64,000 nt of DNA, from NCBI GenBank assembly GCA_030374765.1, contig JARGXX010000040.1, forward strand, positions 186,001-250,000. The letters run 5' to 3'. The stretch comes from Agarophyton chilense (Eukaryota > Rhodophyta > Florideophyceae > Gracilariales > Gracilariaceae). A program made the translations under genes and the position numbers. Under the pieces are notes generated by a model. The model saw nothing but the letters and a program-made list of their open reading frames with translations, was not told the origin of the DNA and ran no database searches. Of the stretch, positions 9,045 through 19,949 are shown one piece after another. Each line of letters begins with the position of its first letter. Position 1 is the first letter of the stretch.

Positions 9045-9930
9045 CTGACATCGAGAGAAAAATGGCAGTCCTCACAGGTACATGTTGTGTTCGATGGCGC
9101 GGCAACTTCAGATGTTGCGCGCTTTTTCTTTGCGTACGAAAACTTTGTCACCCTAGGCAAGTCCGACGAGGATCGGGCAGTGCAGCTGTTATGCCACCTC
9201 GAGGGTGACGCGTTTGACTTCTACAACCGCAATTTCGCTGTTGATGGCAGTCTCACTAGCGCAGCGAGCAATTACGGTTTTATAAAGGCTAGGATGAATA
9301 CGGAGTTCAAACGGACTCCAAAGCCGGAAGATGAAGTTCATGAGGCCGTTTCCGGACGACTCGACCCTGCCGATATTCAGAGGTCGCTTTTGCAGTTAGA
9401 AGCTCTCTACAAAAGAGTTGGGTTCAACGAAACCGCGTCGTTTGGACTTTTTTGCAACGCAGTCGCCGCCGTTCCACACATGGCGCAGTTCGTGATGTTC
9501 GGGCTCCGGATGACTATCAGTCGTTGAAAAAGGCTATAAGAGATTACGAAAGCGGCCGAAGGCATTTTTGTCTCCGCCTGATCTTAGTGTCTCACCTCAG
9601 GTGCCAACGAGGAAGATACTCCGCCGTGCCGATGCTCCGTCCGGAACTGCACAGCAGTTGGAGAGCAAGGTGGACCAGTTGGCGGGAGAGTTCGAAGAGC
9701 TGACAATGCTCGTGAGGAAAAAGTTCGAGGGTACATCGGGATTATCTGACAAGGGCTGGACTTGCAGTTACTGCAACAAGCCCGGTCATGGAGCGAACCG
9801 CTGCCCATCTAACTCTCACTGTAATACGAGGTGTAGACGATGCGGCAAGTTTGGCCATCAGGAAGAGACCTGTTGGTCTAAATCGAAGCAGGAAGAGAAG
9901 CGAGCAGTTGGGTTCAGTGGAGTGAAGTCG
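9027..9930 (+). pseudogene. Ty3/gypsy gag (frameshifted)
   Basis: The frame open from the LTR to 9527 contains a retrotransposon Gag core (for example VQLLCHLEGDAFDFYNRNF). It then shifts near 9505 into a second frame (APDDYQSLKKAIRDYESGRRHF) and again near 9565, close to a T-run, into the pol frame. The pol frame carries two CCHC zinc knuckles, CSYCNKPGHGANRC (9763-9804) and CRRCGKFGHQEETC (9832-9873). No in-frame ATG is found near the Gag start, so the start codon is probably mutated. Gag packages the element RNA in a cytoplasmic particle. The two shifts could be programmed only if they were single and slippery; two shifts argue for decay. Confidence 0.75.
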
Positions 9931-12900
9931 GAATCCGCAGAAGGACTGAAGATCAAGAAGAATGAAGAAAAAGATCATGTGGCCGTGGTACAGGAAGCTC
10001 CGGCCGTGAAAGATGTGGTCGCCGCAGCGAAGAGGAACGCAGACGGTGAGGCCCTACCGAAGCAGCCCCGGACTGGAATCATGGGCATTGATGCCTTGGT
10101 TAACAAGAGCCGTGGAGCCTTTCGCAAGGTTGCTGCCCTGAAGGGCAAGAAGAAATCGAGGAAACCGAAGAAGGGCAAAGGGACAGCACAAGGCCTCCAG
10201 GACCAGGTGGGCAAGTATAATGTGATGGCCGAGTTGGCCTATGCCTCGTCTGGCCTAAGCTTTGGCCAGTTGTTGCGTGGGGATGCCGATGAGGCAAGGA
10301 AGCGGTTGAAGCACCTATTGTCGGGGAAAGTTCCGATAAGGCACGCTTCCGTCCTCCATGCCACTAGCCTACCACTTCGCCTGAAGGTAGTGGCCATCAA
10401 GCTGTACGGAACTGACGCCAATGCCCTCTTGGATTCGGGGGCAGTTCCGAACCTCCTGTCCTGGGAGATGTGTGACCATTTGACCCTGACGCCCTCGCCG
10501 ACGAGCAGGAGGGTGACGGTGGCCGATGGGAGTGTCGCAGACGTTCTGGGTTGCGTGAACGGAGTTTCAGTTTCATTTGGGAAGATGGGAGTCCCCTTGG
10601 ACTTCTTGGTGGTGAACAATACGCCGTTCGATGTGATAATTGGATGCCCGACCCTCGAGGCCCTGCAAGCTCAGCTAGACTTTAGCAGACGGCAGGTGAG
10701 CCTCATGATCGGGGCGGAACAAGTCCTGTTGCAGTTGTACAATGAGCCACCGGTGGTGGACGGAGCTCGCACCGATTGCGAGGACTTTGTGTCGCCGGAC
10801 GACTCGGAACCGGATGTGTTTCCCGCTGAGTCTGGATCTTCCAGTTCCGGCTCAGCGGGCGAGTCAGAGAGCGAGTCGGAGTTGGTACTAGCAGTACTCG
10901 ACAGGGAGCCTCATGAGCCTGACCTGGCGGGCGTCGATTCAGACGTCCCATCGTCAGGGGAAGACGAAGAGAGTGCACGGTCGGCGTTGTTGTCCTCGAA
11001 GATGGCGCACCTGCGCCCAGACGTTCAGAAGCAGATGACGGACTCCCTGAAGGAGACCGACATTATTGCCTGGAGTAGTGGCGATCTCAGTCCAGCGGAT
11101 GTGCCCGTTAAGCACAGTTTTGAGCTGACGGACGAGAAGCCGCTCTACTCAAAGGTGCGAAGGATGCCCCCGAGGCACAACGCCGTGATCAGGAAAGAAG
11201 TGAATGAGCTATTGAAGACGGGAATCATTACCCCGTCCAGCTCTGCTTGGTCCTTTCCAGTGGTCATAGCGACCAAGAAGGATGGCAATCCGAGGTTCTG
11301 CGTTGATTACCGACAGCTGAACCGGGTGATGAAGCCAGACCGCTGGCCTCTCCCGAAGATTGAAGAGATCTTCGACGACCTCGTTGGGTCGAAGGTCTTC
11401 ACGACGTTAGACCTTTTCACAGGTTACTGGCAGGTCTGCATGTCGGAGGCCTGCAAAGAAAAGACGACGTTCGTCTGTCGTTACGGCACCTACAAGTTTG
11501 AGGTGATGCCGTTCGGGCTGATGAATGCCCCCTCTACATTTCAGAGAATGATGGATGAGGTGTTGCGGGACCTGCCCTTCGTTATGGTGTACGTTGACGA
11601 CGTCGTCATCTTCTCCAAGACGATGGATGAGCACCTGGCCCATTGTCGGGAGGTGTTCCGCAGGATTGGTCTCGCTAGTTTGAAGGTGAAGGTGACGAAG
11701 TGTAGCTTCGCACAATCTGAGATCAAACTCCTTGGCCATGTGATTGATGGGAACGGCATCCGGGTGGACGTTGATAAGATCGCCGACATTGTGGAGGCCC
11801 CCGTCCCGAGAAACAAGACAGAGCTCAGGAGCTTCCTTGGTCTGGCGGGGTACTATCGAAGATTCATCAGAGACTTCGCCAAGAGTTCGGCGGTGCTGCA
11901 TGCCGCCACTTCGGCGAAGAAGAAGTTCGAGTGGAACCCCGAGATGCAGGTCGCGTTTGAGGATCTCAAAAAGAAAATGACGACGCCGCCGGTGCTAACC
12001 TTTCCCGACTTCGACTCTCCTTTCATTGTCGAGACTGATGCTTCGGGTGTGGCATTGGGGGCTGTCCTCAGCCAAAAGAAAGAGGATGGGAAAGTGCACC
12101 CCATCCAGTACGCGTCTAGGTCTATGACGCCTGCGGAGAGGAACTATGCTACCTGTGAGAGGGAGGCATTGGCAGTTGTGTTCGCCCTGAAGAAGTTTCG
12201 GGTGTACCTGCTGTCGTCAGTCCCCTTCACGGTTCTTACCGATCACCAGGCCCTTCAGTATGCCTTCCGGAAGAAGGATGTGCATGGAAGGTTGGCAAGG
12301 TGGCTGGACCTATTTGCGGAGTACGAGTTTGAAATCAAATACCGCCCGGGAGTCGCCAATGGGGCCCCCGATTACTTGTCGCGGATCCAGGCCGAGGAGA
12401 AGGGACCTGGACGTGATGAAACCGGACGAGAACAAGGGTTAGTCGCGACCATTACTTGGTCGGACCCGCGTTTGGACGGACTGGAAGAAGGGCTGCTAAA
12501 CGTCGCGAGGTTTCTCTCCGGGGCCCTCGTGCACGAAGAAGATGCGGACGCAAGGAGAGCCGTCCGTAGAAGGGCGAAGTCGTTCATGTTGTGGAACAAC
12601 ACTTTGTTTCACAGGGAGGCCGGAGGTCTCCGCGCCGTCCCACCGATGGGGGAGCGTGGAAAAGTGATTCAGATGTTCCATGATGACATTGGTCACTGTG
12701 ATGTCGCTGCGACACGGAGATTCATCCGGGAAAGGTTCTGGTGGCCGGGCGTCCTCAAGGACGTGACCTCGTACGTGCGTGGATGTTACCAGTGTCAGAG
12801 GGCGGCAAGGCTGCCCACCTATCGCACTAACCTCCGCACCCCTGTCAGCGGACTCTTCGAGACGGTCTCCCTGGACTTCGCAGGTCCGTTTCCAGCGTCA

Positions 12901-13752
12901 AAGGGGAAGAAGAAGTTCCTCATCATCGCGGTGGAGCACTTGACTGGGTGGCCCATAGCACGGGTCACCAAAACCTCGGTCGCAGACACGGTGGTCGAGT
13001 TTGTGAAGGAATAAATAGTTCGTCCATTTGGCCCTCCTCGCACGGTTGTCTCTGATAACGCGAATGCGTTCACGGCGGGTGTTGTCGAGGCGTTCAATAA
13101 GAAGCACGGGATATCTTGGAGGACAGTGCTCCCCTATGCCCCGATGGCAAACGGTAGGGCGGAGAGGATGGTCGGGACGATCAAAGGCGCGGTGAAGAAG
13201 ATCGTATTACAAGGAACGCTGGACTGGGAAAAGGCCCTGCCCAGCGTCTTGTACGGGTATCGTAGGAGAGACCGAAGGGTGGTGCCGTCTCCTTTCGAGC
13301 TATTGTACGGGGTTCGCCCCCGCATGATGGCGACGGATGCCGTGGCACTGTTGCCCTGCGCCACTCCGAGCCAAAGAGCACTGGAGGTCTTGAGCATGAG
13401 CGGAGAGCGGTCAATGATGGTTGCGAGATCCAGCAACCCCCAGCTGACGAAGGGGAAGATCGAGAAGTACGTGGTGGGAGAAGAAGTGCTGGTAGCGCAC
13501 GGTCCGGCGTTCAACAAGGCCAAGGAGTGGCCCGCTTTCGACTCCTACTACTATGGCCGATGCAGGGTTGTGAAAGCTGCTCATCCGCGCTACGAGCTGC
13601 AGTCCTCGACCGGGCGGGTCACTCGCAGTGCCATACACGCGAGGAGGCTGAAGACGTACAGATGTCAGCCTCCGCACCTGCAGAGACCAGTGTCGCCCGT
13701 CTCGTGCTGCTGCAGCGCGAAGCACGGACCGGTTCACTGTGGAAGTCAGTAG
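9568..13752 (+). pseudogene. Ty3/gypsy Pol polyprotein (protease-RT-RNase H-integrase), one internal stop
   Basis: One frame from 9568 to a stop at 13,750, interrupted only by TAA at 13,012. The aspartic protease has its active-site DSG at 10,432 (LLDSGAVPNLLS). Reverse transcriptase carries YVDD at 11,590. RNase H starts at about 12,020 with TDASG (Asp codon 12,037). The integrase zinc domain has His at 12,679 and 12,694 and Cys at 12,784 and 12,793. The catalytic Asp codons are at 12,874 and 13,054 and the Glu at 13,162, an exact DD35E spacing. The TAA falls between the two catalytic Asp residues, so this copy cannot make active integrase without readthrough. Apart from that single change the pol is intact. 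No chromodomain is seen at the C-terminus. Confidence 0.92.
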
Positions 13753-13761
13753 CACCGGTAG

Positions 13762-14135
13762 GAAGAGAAGTGGTCGAAGGTCTTTGTTCCGAACCTAAGT
13801 GAAGGCGGACAAGCCACGAAGCGCGAAAGAAGAAGAAGCTTGGATCTGAACCTAAGTAATGATGGACAAGCCATAAAGCGCGGAAGAAGAAGAAGCTTGG
13901 ATCCGAACCTAAGTGATGGTGGACAAGCCATAAAGCGCGGAAGAAGAAGAAGCTTGGATCCGAACCTAAGTGATGGTGGACAAGCCATAAAGCGCGGAAG
14001 AAGAAGAACCTGGAATCCGAACCTAAGTAAATGTGGACAAGCCATGAAGCGCAGGCGAAGATGACGCTTGGATCCGAAACTCAGTGAAGGTGGACAAGCC
14101 CAGCGTGCAGCGAAGAAAGAAGCTCAAACCCGAGA
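13762..14135 (+). repeat. 57-bp minisatellite encoding basic 19-residue repeats, in the pol frame
   Basis: GAACCTAAGT-type units start at 13,791, 13,848, 13,905, 13,962, 14,019 and 14,076, all exactly 57 bp apart, with a diverged unit at 14,189. The period is 19 codons and the frame equals that of pol, which ends just upstream in two stops (13,750 and 13,759). Each unit reads like GQAIKRGRRRSLDPNLSDG, with an Arg/Lys cluster resembling a nuclear localisation signal. The frame stays open from 13,762 to 14,064. Confidence 0.85.
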
Positions 14136-14814
14136 GAACATTAACGAGCCGAAACAGCAGAAGAAGAAAGAAGTTGGGTCCGAACCTAAGTGAAGGTGGA
14201 AAAGCCATGGAACGTTAGAGAAGAAGAATCTTTAGGACGCATAAGGCTGAGCTAAAGCCGAAGAAAATTTGAGACTAGATTCAAGCTGAAGAAAGGCGGA
14301 CTAGTGATGACAGGGTGTGTAAAGTTCTCTTATCTCGGTCACGTAGGGATGCTCCCCTCCGCAGAGTCGAAAGAACTCCTTGCAGAGGCTAGAAGATACC
14401 GCTCAGTGCCGTAGAAGATTAAGCGGTTGACGGGTCGGAGAAGAAATAGACTCTGATATTTCTACAGGTGACGGAGGTGGCGGGTGGAGCTGCGTCATTG
14501 GAACTACAGGAAGAGAAGAGGTGTCGCAAGTACTGGCACGGACAGAGATTATGTTCAGGTGATGACTGGCCGTTGCCACCCGTTTCACATTGGGCGAAGG
14601 GTAACCCCGCGTCGATGAGGCTGACGCACGAGAATTCTTTGCGCTCCGCGTTGGTCCAGCGGCCGTCATTTGGGCAGTAGTAGACCGCCGCTGCGCGGGT
14701 GAATGACCACTGTGGTCAGCATGCGGTTCTTCACGACCTTGTGCAGAGGAAGCTGAAGATCGAGCTGTCGGTTGGAATGCTCGAGATTCAGAGAGTTGCG
14801 AGGTACCTTTGCAC
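14136..14814. other. Ty3/gypsy 3' internal region without an assigned gene
   Basis: Continues with degenerate remnants of the 57-bp unit and then unique sequence. No recognised protein on either strand. Confidence 0.4.
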
Positions 14815-15148
14815 CTATGCCCTTCTCGAAGATGCTTTTGGTTGCAAGCACGCGGATGCTGATGCACGGTCAAAAAAAAGGAGTTTGGTAGGCTGCGTGG
14901 AGGACGATGTAGTCCTCGGACTTACCGGATTGAAGGAAGGAGAGACAGGAGTCGAGGTGTCTTGCTCACTGCTCCTAGACCTCTCTTCCTGGCGCGAGGC
15001 CTTGCGGCGCGCTCTGTAGGCAGCCCGCAGTCGACCCTTGTCGCCCTGCGCCACCCCGTTCGGAAGCTTAAGAGTTACCGGAGCTATCTCTGATTCCGGC
15101 GGCGCTGGGGCATGGGGACTACGGGCGTTCATCGCGCGTCGCGGCATC
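14815..15148 (-). CDS. Antisense ORF in the gypsy 3' region
   Basis: ATG at 15,148 opens about 110 codons antisense to the element; without an ATG the frame reaches into the 3' LTR (15,399). The product is basic and Ser/Pro-rich, with an Arg-rich stretch (GRLRAAYRARRKASRQEERSR). Some plant and fungal Ty3 elements carry extra ORFs, sometimes antisense, at this position. Alternatively it is a chance ORF in GC-rich sequence. No homology is recognised. Confidence 0.3.
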
Positions 15149-15369
15149 GTGGGGAGGAAGGAGTAAGGAAGCTGTGGGGGCCGCCGTAAAGGACGGGAGA
15201 AGGTGGAGCAGTCGTGGGTTGCGCGGTGGTTGAGCTTAGAGGAAAGTGGGGAGCGACGACGCGCGCAAGATACTAGTGCGCGGTTGCTCCAGCAGACAGT
15301 GCGGGCTGGAGGTTGGCGGTTCCTTCCACTTGTCCTGTGCCACGGTGGCGCAGGCTTTGGGGGGGACCG

Positions 15370-15549
15370 TGTCGGGCACGTGTAGCGCGCATGCGCCACA
15401 CGTGTCGACGTAGTGCATAACGAGCTCGCCGCCGCTCGCGCCCGATATTTTAGAGGCGTGAGAGCGGCGGCGGCTCTTAAGGAAAAAGGTAGGCAACAGT
15501 GGGAAGGAAAGAAAAGGGTACGCTTGCCCCTACAGACAAGCGCTTTTCA
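15370..15549 (+). repeat. 3' LTR of the Ty3/gypsy element
   Basis: 180 bp, same ends as the 5' LTR. A weak G-rich run (TTTGGGGGGGACC) just upstream may be the polypurine tract. Confidence 0.95.
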
Positions 15550-15554
15550 GTAAC
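15550..15554 (+). repeat. Target-site duplication GTAAC, right of the Ty3/gypsy element
   Basis: Direct copy of 8842-8846. Sequence beyond it (TATGAAAATTACGG) continues as in Z4 at 63,111. Confidence 0.95.
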
Positions 15555-15659
15555 TATGAAAATTACGGTTTGCAAATGTTATGGAACCTTCATCGCTACG
15601 GTTAGGCTGGCGCCTTGCTGTAAATATATCCATATAGAAATAGCAGGGATTTACTAATG

Positions 15660-15878
15660 TGTCAGCCTAATGCGTTGTTGGAAATTGTATGTGACCAATC
15701 AGGTACACCTACATATACTTCCTGACTGTGACGGACAACGGTGGTCGTTCTCTTTACTCTTGGGTGCGACGCCGGTCGAGACTATGTCTAGTGCAGTGTT
15801 GCACGTGTGTCTCGTGTGTGTGCAGTCTAGCTGCGCTGAAAAACTGCCATCAGCGTGGGTTGTTTGTGCAGTCTAGCA
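15660..15878 (-). repeat. Candidate 3' LTR of the copia fragment
   Basis: TG...CA-bounded segment right after the RNase H stop codon, with a purine run at its 5' side. The partner LTR is not present, so the limits are tentative. Confidence 0.35.
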
Positions 15879-17455
15879 TTTCCCTGCACGATGATGGTAG
15901 TTTGGGGGTGGCGGCACGATGTTGAGGGCGTTTCGAAGTAGAGTGAACGTCTGTTTCTTGAGCGCTTTCGTCAGAATGTCTGCGAGCATGGATATGGTGG
16001 GGGTGTGCTGGATAAGGATGCGCTTGCTTTTGATGAGGTCATGGAGGTAATGTCTGCGGAGGTGGCAATACTTCCGGTGCTTGGTGGGGGCCGTTTGGTA
16101 TGCTACCAAGATTGGGGCATTATTGTCCATGTGTAGTAGAGTCGCGGACTTCTGGGAGTAGCCGATGTAACACAGCAGTCGGGGCAGCCACATTGTTTGC
16201 TGAGAGGCCGCTGACGCCGCATGATACTCTGCTTCGCATATCGATAGAGCGATCGACTTCTGCTTTGTCGACTGCCACATTACTGGGCTTTTTGTTAAGA
16301 GGTGTACTATCCCAGAGTATGACTTTCGATCTGACTCATTTGCGAAACCGCGTCTGCTTATGATACTAGAGTGGAAGGGGCGGCCTGCTTGTAGAGAATT
16401 ACGTGGCTTATTGTGCCTTTGAGGTATTTCAGAGAGTAGCGGAGTTGTTCTCAATTCTTTTGTGTTGGAGCTTTCATGTTCGTAGCCAGGCGGCTTATAA
16501 TGTGGGCTATGTCCGGTCTTGTGGAATCAGCTACATAGCGAAGCTCTCCAATTCTTTGGCGGTATGCGAATTCTTTCTCCGGTGGCAGTGCTGCAGATTG
16601 GTTGGGTGGATTTTTGGGGTTTGGTTCGATTTATGGGGTTGGTTTGGGACTACAGTGGAGAAGGTTGTGTTTTTCGAGGATTGCACGGATGGTATGAGGT
16701 TGGGAGATGTGGATGGCACGGTTTGGGAATCTTTCAATGCGCCAATTGAGAAAGAGTTTTGGTGGGCCTAGTCGTCGTATCTTGTATCTGGACCGGATAG
16801 TGTCGTAGAGATCATCTATCATGGACTTGAGTGGAGCAGCCGCTAAGAAGTCATCGATGGTCACGCTTATTATGATGGAGCCGTCCGATGTGAGGCGGAT
16901 GAAGAGGCAGGGATCGCTGTTAGTTTGAATGTAGCCTTTGCTTTTCAGGAATGATGCTAATGCCTCGGAGTATATGTGGGAGGCAGGAGGGATACCGCAC
17001 AGGTTTCCTTTGAGTATCCCAGCTCGGCCCTTGTGTTTGTAGGAACCATCGAAGCGAGGGATTTGTCGCACGAATACAGGTGTGGAGTGTTCATATCGTT
17101 CGTGGGGGAATGCAGATGATATGTCAAACTGTTCTGGTTAAAGATGGAAAGCGGCAGCTAGACACATAATGGATCTGGTTGAGGTGCATTCAGCGGTGTA
17201 AGTTGTGACGCGGTCTGGATCAAAGTGTACATGTGGGAGCATGCGGTCGCCTCGCACGTTGCATCCTGCTTTGTGTCTTGTTGTAGAGCCATCATCCAAT
17301 CGTTTATAGCGGTAGGTCATTTTCAGTGGAATGGTCTTGGTTTGTGGTGGTAGTTCAGAGTTTGGAATCCATTCAATTGTTTCGTGTTTGTCTAGTGTTT
17401 CTAGTTCACCATCATGCCAACGTGGAATGATGAGATGGATTGGTCTTTTTCTTTA
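15660..17455 (-). mobile_element. Ty1/copia element fragment (RT and RNase H), 5'-truncated
   Basis: Minus-strand copia pol remains. The RT start at about 17,440-17,140 reads WHDGELETL..TIEWIPNSELPP and then MTYRYKRLDDGSTTRHKAG. The RT body at 17,071-16,631 has SVTIDDFLAA, a variant of the usual copia YVDD box. RNase H at about 16,390-15,873 has SICEAEYHAASAASQQ and MLADILTKAL. These parts are in different frames, so the gene is broken. Gag, protease and integrase are missing. A candidate 3' LTR is 15,660-15,878 (TGCTAGAC...GGCTGACA on the minus strand), preceded by a purine-rich GCAGGGAAA. The same element is in Z4 (63,216 to window end). Confidence 0.8.
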
Positions 17456-17705
17456 GAACATGAACGACTTCGTTCTTGAAACGAGAGCAGCGTTTACAGA
17501 CCCACTGGTTAGACAGACCAAACGCTGCAAACCAGTTTATCAGAAACTTTTGCTGCTACTTCAGCTGTGATCTCGGTCGTGGTTGTGAGCCAAAACTAAC
17601 CGCTGTGATCATCTTTTACTACCAGAACATACAAAAAGCCATCCCCGCCACGTGACATGTAGCAAAAGTCGAAGTGAAACAATTCATTAGGTTGTAGACA
17701 TGCAG
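17456..17705 (-). mobile_element. Ty3/gypsy integrase-core scrap
   Basis: The reverse complement reads LQPNELFHFDFCYM..GDGFLYVLVVKDDHSG, a stop, FWL, then KVSDKLVC and, after a shift, WFAAFGLSNQWV. This is the catalytic-core neighbourhood of a Ty3 integrase, with the second catalytic Asp region altered. It is related to 20,940-21,230 but is a separate copy. It abuts the copia RT directly at about 17,455. Confidence 0.65.
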
Positions 17706-19310
17706 TTTGTTAGATTAAAGCTACAAAATAAAAAAATTGAGTGATGCGAATCCACATTGAATACATTTTTCTAAATGTGCATTACAAAAATGCCGAGAAG
17801 TGTTTGAATGCTCACCGTATGAAATCTAGGCCTAAATAGAATTCTGAAAACACGGAAGCAGTGTTCAGCAGGGCATTACATTCCCTATTATGAAATATCC
17901 GGGTTTAGTAGAGAACCATAACCTTTTCTCAGCTGCCTCAACTCTAAGCACACTCGGAAGCAGCATATTCTAAGCTGTAATAGCGTACGATTTTTCTTTC
18001 TTTCTCACCATTTATGGATTGCACTTGTACCCAGAAGGTCAAATATGTACTTTGAACTTTGTCTTGTGCACGGTGCCCTCTCTTTCTGTAGCTTTCGAAA
18101 GGACATATCATCTTTAGCCGCTGCACCTGTTGAACAGTCGAGATTGAAATTCTGGCAACAAAAAACCTGTTTCGCTTGGTGATACTTGTTTTCCTTTCCT
18201 AGCACACTCCAAAATCATTTCTATCGGTACTCTCAACGCATATTCGAAGGCTAGCGTGAAGACAAAGAAGCAGAGGAGGCGAATCATGTCTCAGAGCCAA
18301 GATCTTTCGAAAGCTCAATACGTGGTCCAAGTGAAGTTCCATGCCTATTCTTACCGTTTCAATCTACGCACCTCATGACCTGCTACCCCGTACCGAGAGG
18401 CTATTAGTTGTTCAGAAAAGTCCAACATATAGACATCTTTTGTTTTAGTAGAAAGGATGAAATGTCGTGCGTATCAAATACGCAATTCAGTACGGCGTAC
18501 ACTTTTCCGTACACCCGCCATCAGCATTACACAGAAGTTGACATAGCAAATCGCTCCATCACTACGACTTCACGCCATTTTGTTCGATCACTGGACTATG
18601 GAATAAGACTTTATAGAGATTCCCATTTCGGAACAAAAATCTGCGGCACGAAATCATTGGAATTCCATACCACAGGGAAAAAAGTTGCAACTAAAACTGG
18701 AGACGAGATTATTCAAGGACTGTACTATCAGCATACAGGAACAAATGAACCGGATCATTTCACGACATCAAAGCCCCATGGAACAGAATAATTAACTTCT
18801 CAGATCAATTTCAGACACTCTGAGAAGGCCAGTGACCCTTAATCTGGCGGAGAGTAGTTCTAAATACAGTCAATCAACAACTATGACACTTTCTCAAGGT
18901 CATCAATAATGGGATGGTATTAATTTTGACATGTGCTTTTATCTATTTGGAGACTTCTTGCATACTCCTTAAAATTGTCTCTCTGTTTCATGAGAGCAGG
19001 TGAAAATTAATTCGCTTTCTTGATTGATGAATCGCTTCTTTGTGTAAATTAATGAAAATCCGTAGGAAATGTAATATTAAACTTCCCAAACGGAGCTGAA
19101 AGAACCCCTTGATACAAAATAGTTGCTGCTACGCCCACACTTTGTACTAATCGTCGGTTAAACCTCAGACTTGCGCCTGCAAAACTGTCAACATCTGCCC
19201 GAGTTAAGTGGGCTTTGGGAATTGATGACAACAGGGCTCTAAAAATCACATTATCAGAACTCAAATGCTAGGGCTTCTCCTTCCGTACAGAAGTTCAAAC
19301 TTTCCTTCAA
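17706..19310. other. AT-rich region without a recognisable gene
   Basis: About 1.6 kb of low-GC sequence unlike the amplicon. Two ORFs, 18,408-18,791 (+, 127 codons) and 19,264-19,049 (-, containing LLSSIPKAHLTRADVDSFAGASLRFNRR), are not recognised. The latter looks protein-like and may be retroelement debris. Confidence 0.4.
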
Positions 19311-19315
19311 CCAAA

Positions 19316-19776
19316 GTTTTCCTACTTTGAGTTGGGGCGCTTTCGAGCACTTCCTATGCGTCTATCAGGCACTAGATTCCGTCTTCCGCCCACTCGGTTC
19401 AATGTAGGAAGCGCAATTCCATTTTGGACATTTACTACTTCAGCATGTTCAAGAATTTCTCTCTCGTGTATATGATCGTCAGGAAAGTGATCAATAACTT
19501 CGTTGGCAATTAAATGGCTATAAAATTGCGTATTAGATCTTGAGGCACGCTATGAAGAACTTTGGTGTTGTTGACGTGTCGCGATTTGCGCTCATCGCAC
19601 GTGACGCAAAAGGTTGGGCACCAAGAGGAGTTCCGCGCTGTGTCGGATGCCCCCAGACTCTTTGACGAAGTCTGGTATTCTTTACTATATAGTAGTCTCT
19701 GGTGCTCCAAGAACAGCTCGTGGGTTGCGCTTCTAGATTTTCTATGATGCGTGCGCTGCGTAGATGTCGCTGTCAT
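19316..19776 (-). pseudogene. Unidentified coding remnant, probably retroelement-derived
   Basis: Two minus-strand frames join near 19,520. The first has CPTFCVTCDERKSRHVNNTKVL, the second HFPDDHIHEREILEHAEVV followed by LPTLNRVGGRRNLVPDRR and a stop at 19,316. Amino-acid composition is protein-like over about 150 residues, but I cannot name the family. It lies just downstream of the chromodomain gypsy element. Confidence 0.3.
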
Positions 19777-19949
19777 CCAGCAGCTGTCTACTTCGAGGTC
19801 CTACGCAGTCCAAGCGCCTGCATCTCAATCCCGACTGCAGTCCACTCTGGGCTGCAGTTGCGCTATTTCATCCCAGTTTCGCAGCACTCCGATTTGTGGT
19901 GCACCTACGCATCCCAGATGTGCTCGTGGGTGGTCAACAGTCCCCTTAT

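Larger units (their letters stand above)
8847..15549 (+). mobile_element. Ty3/gypsy LTR retrotransposon, near complete, 6.7 kb
   Basis: Bounded by 180-bp LTRs (TGTCGGGC...TTTTCA) with 3 differences between them and a 5-bp GTAAC target duplication. Order: LTR, candidate PBS, gag with two zinc knuckles, protease, RT, RNase H, integrase, then a 1.6-kb 3' region with a 57-bp tandem repeat, then LTR. This PR-RT-RH-IN order defines Ty3/gypsy. It is disabled by frameshifts in gag (about 9505 and 9565) and a TAA inside integrase (13,012). The near-identical LTRs and the unoccupied allelic-like site in Z4 show a recent insertion, after Z1 and Z4 separated. Confidence 0.95.

Noticed and set aside
13791-14135. 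CRISPR array
   Set aside because: The 57-bp units are contiguous without spacers and are coding-frame repeats inside a eukaryotic retrotransposon.
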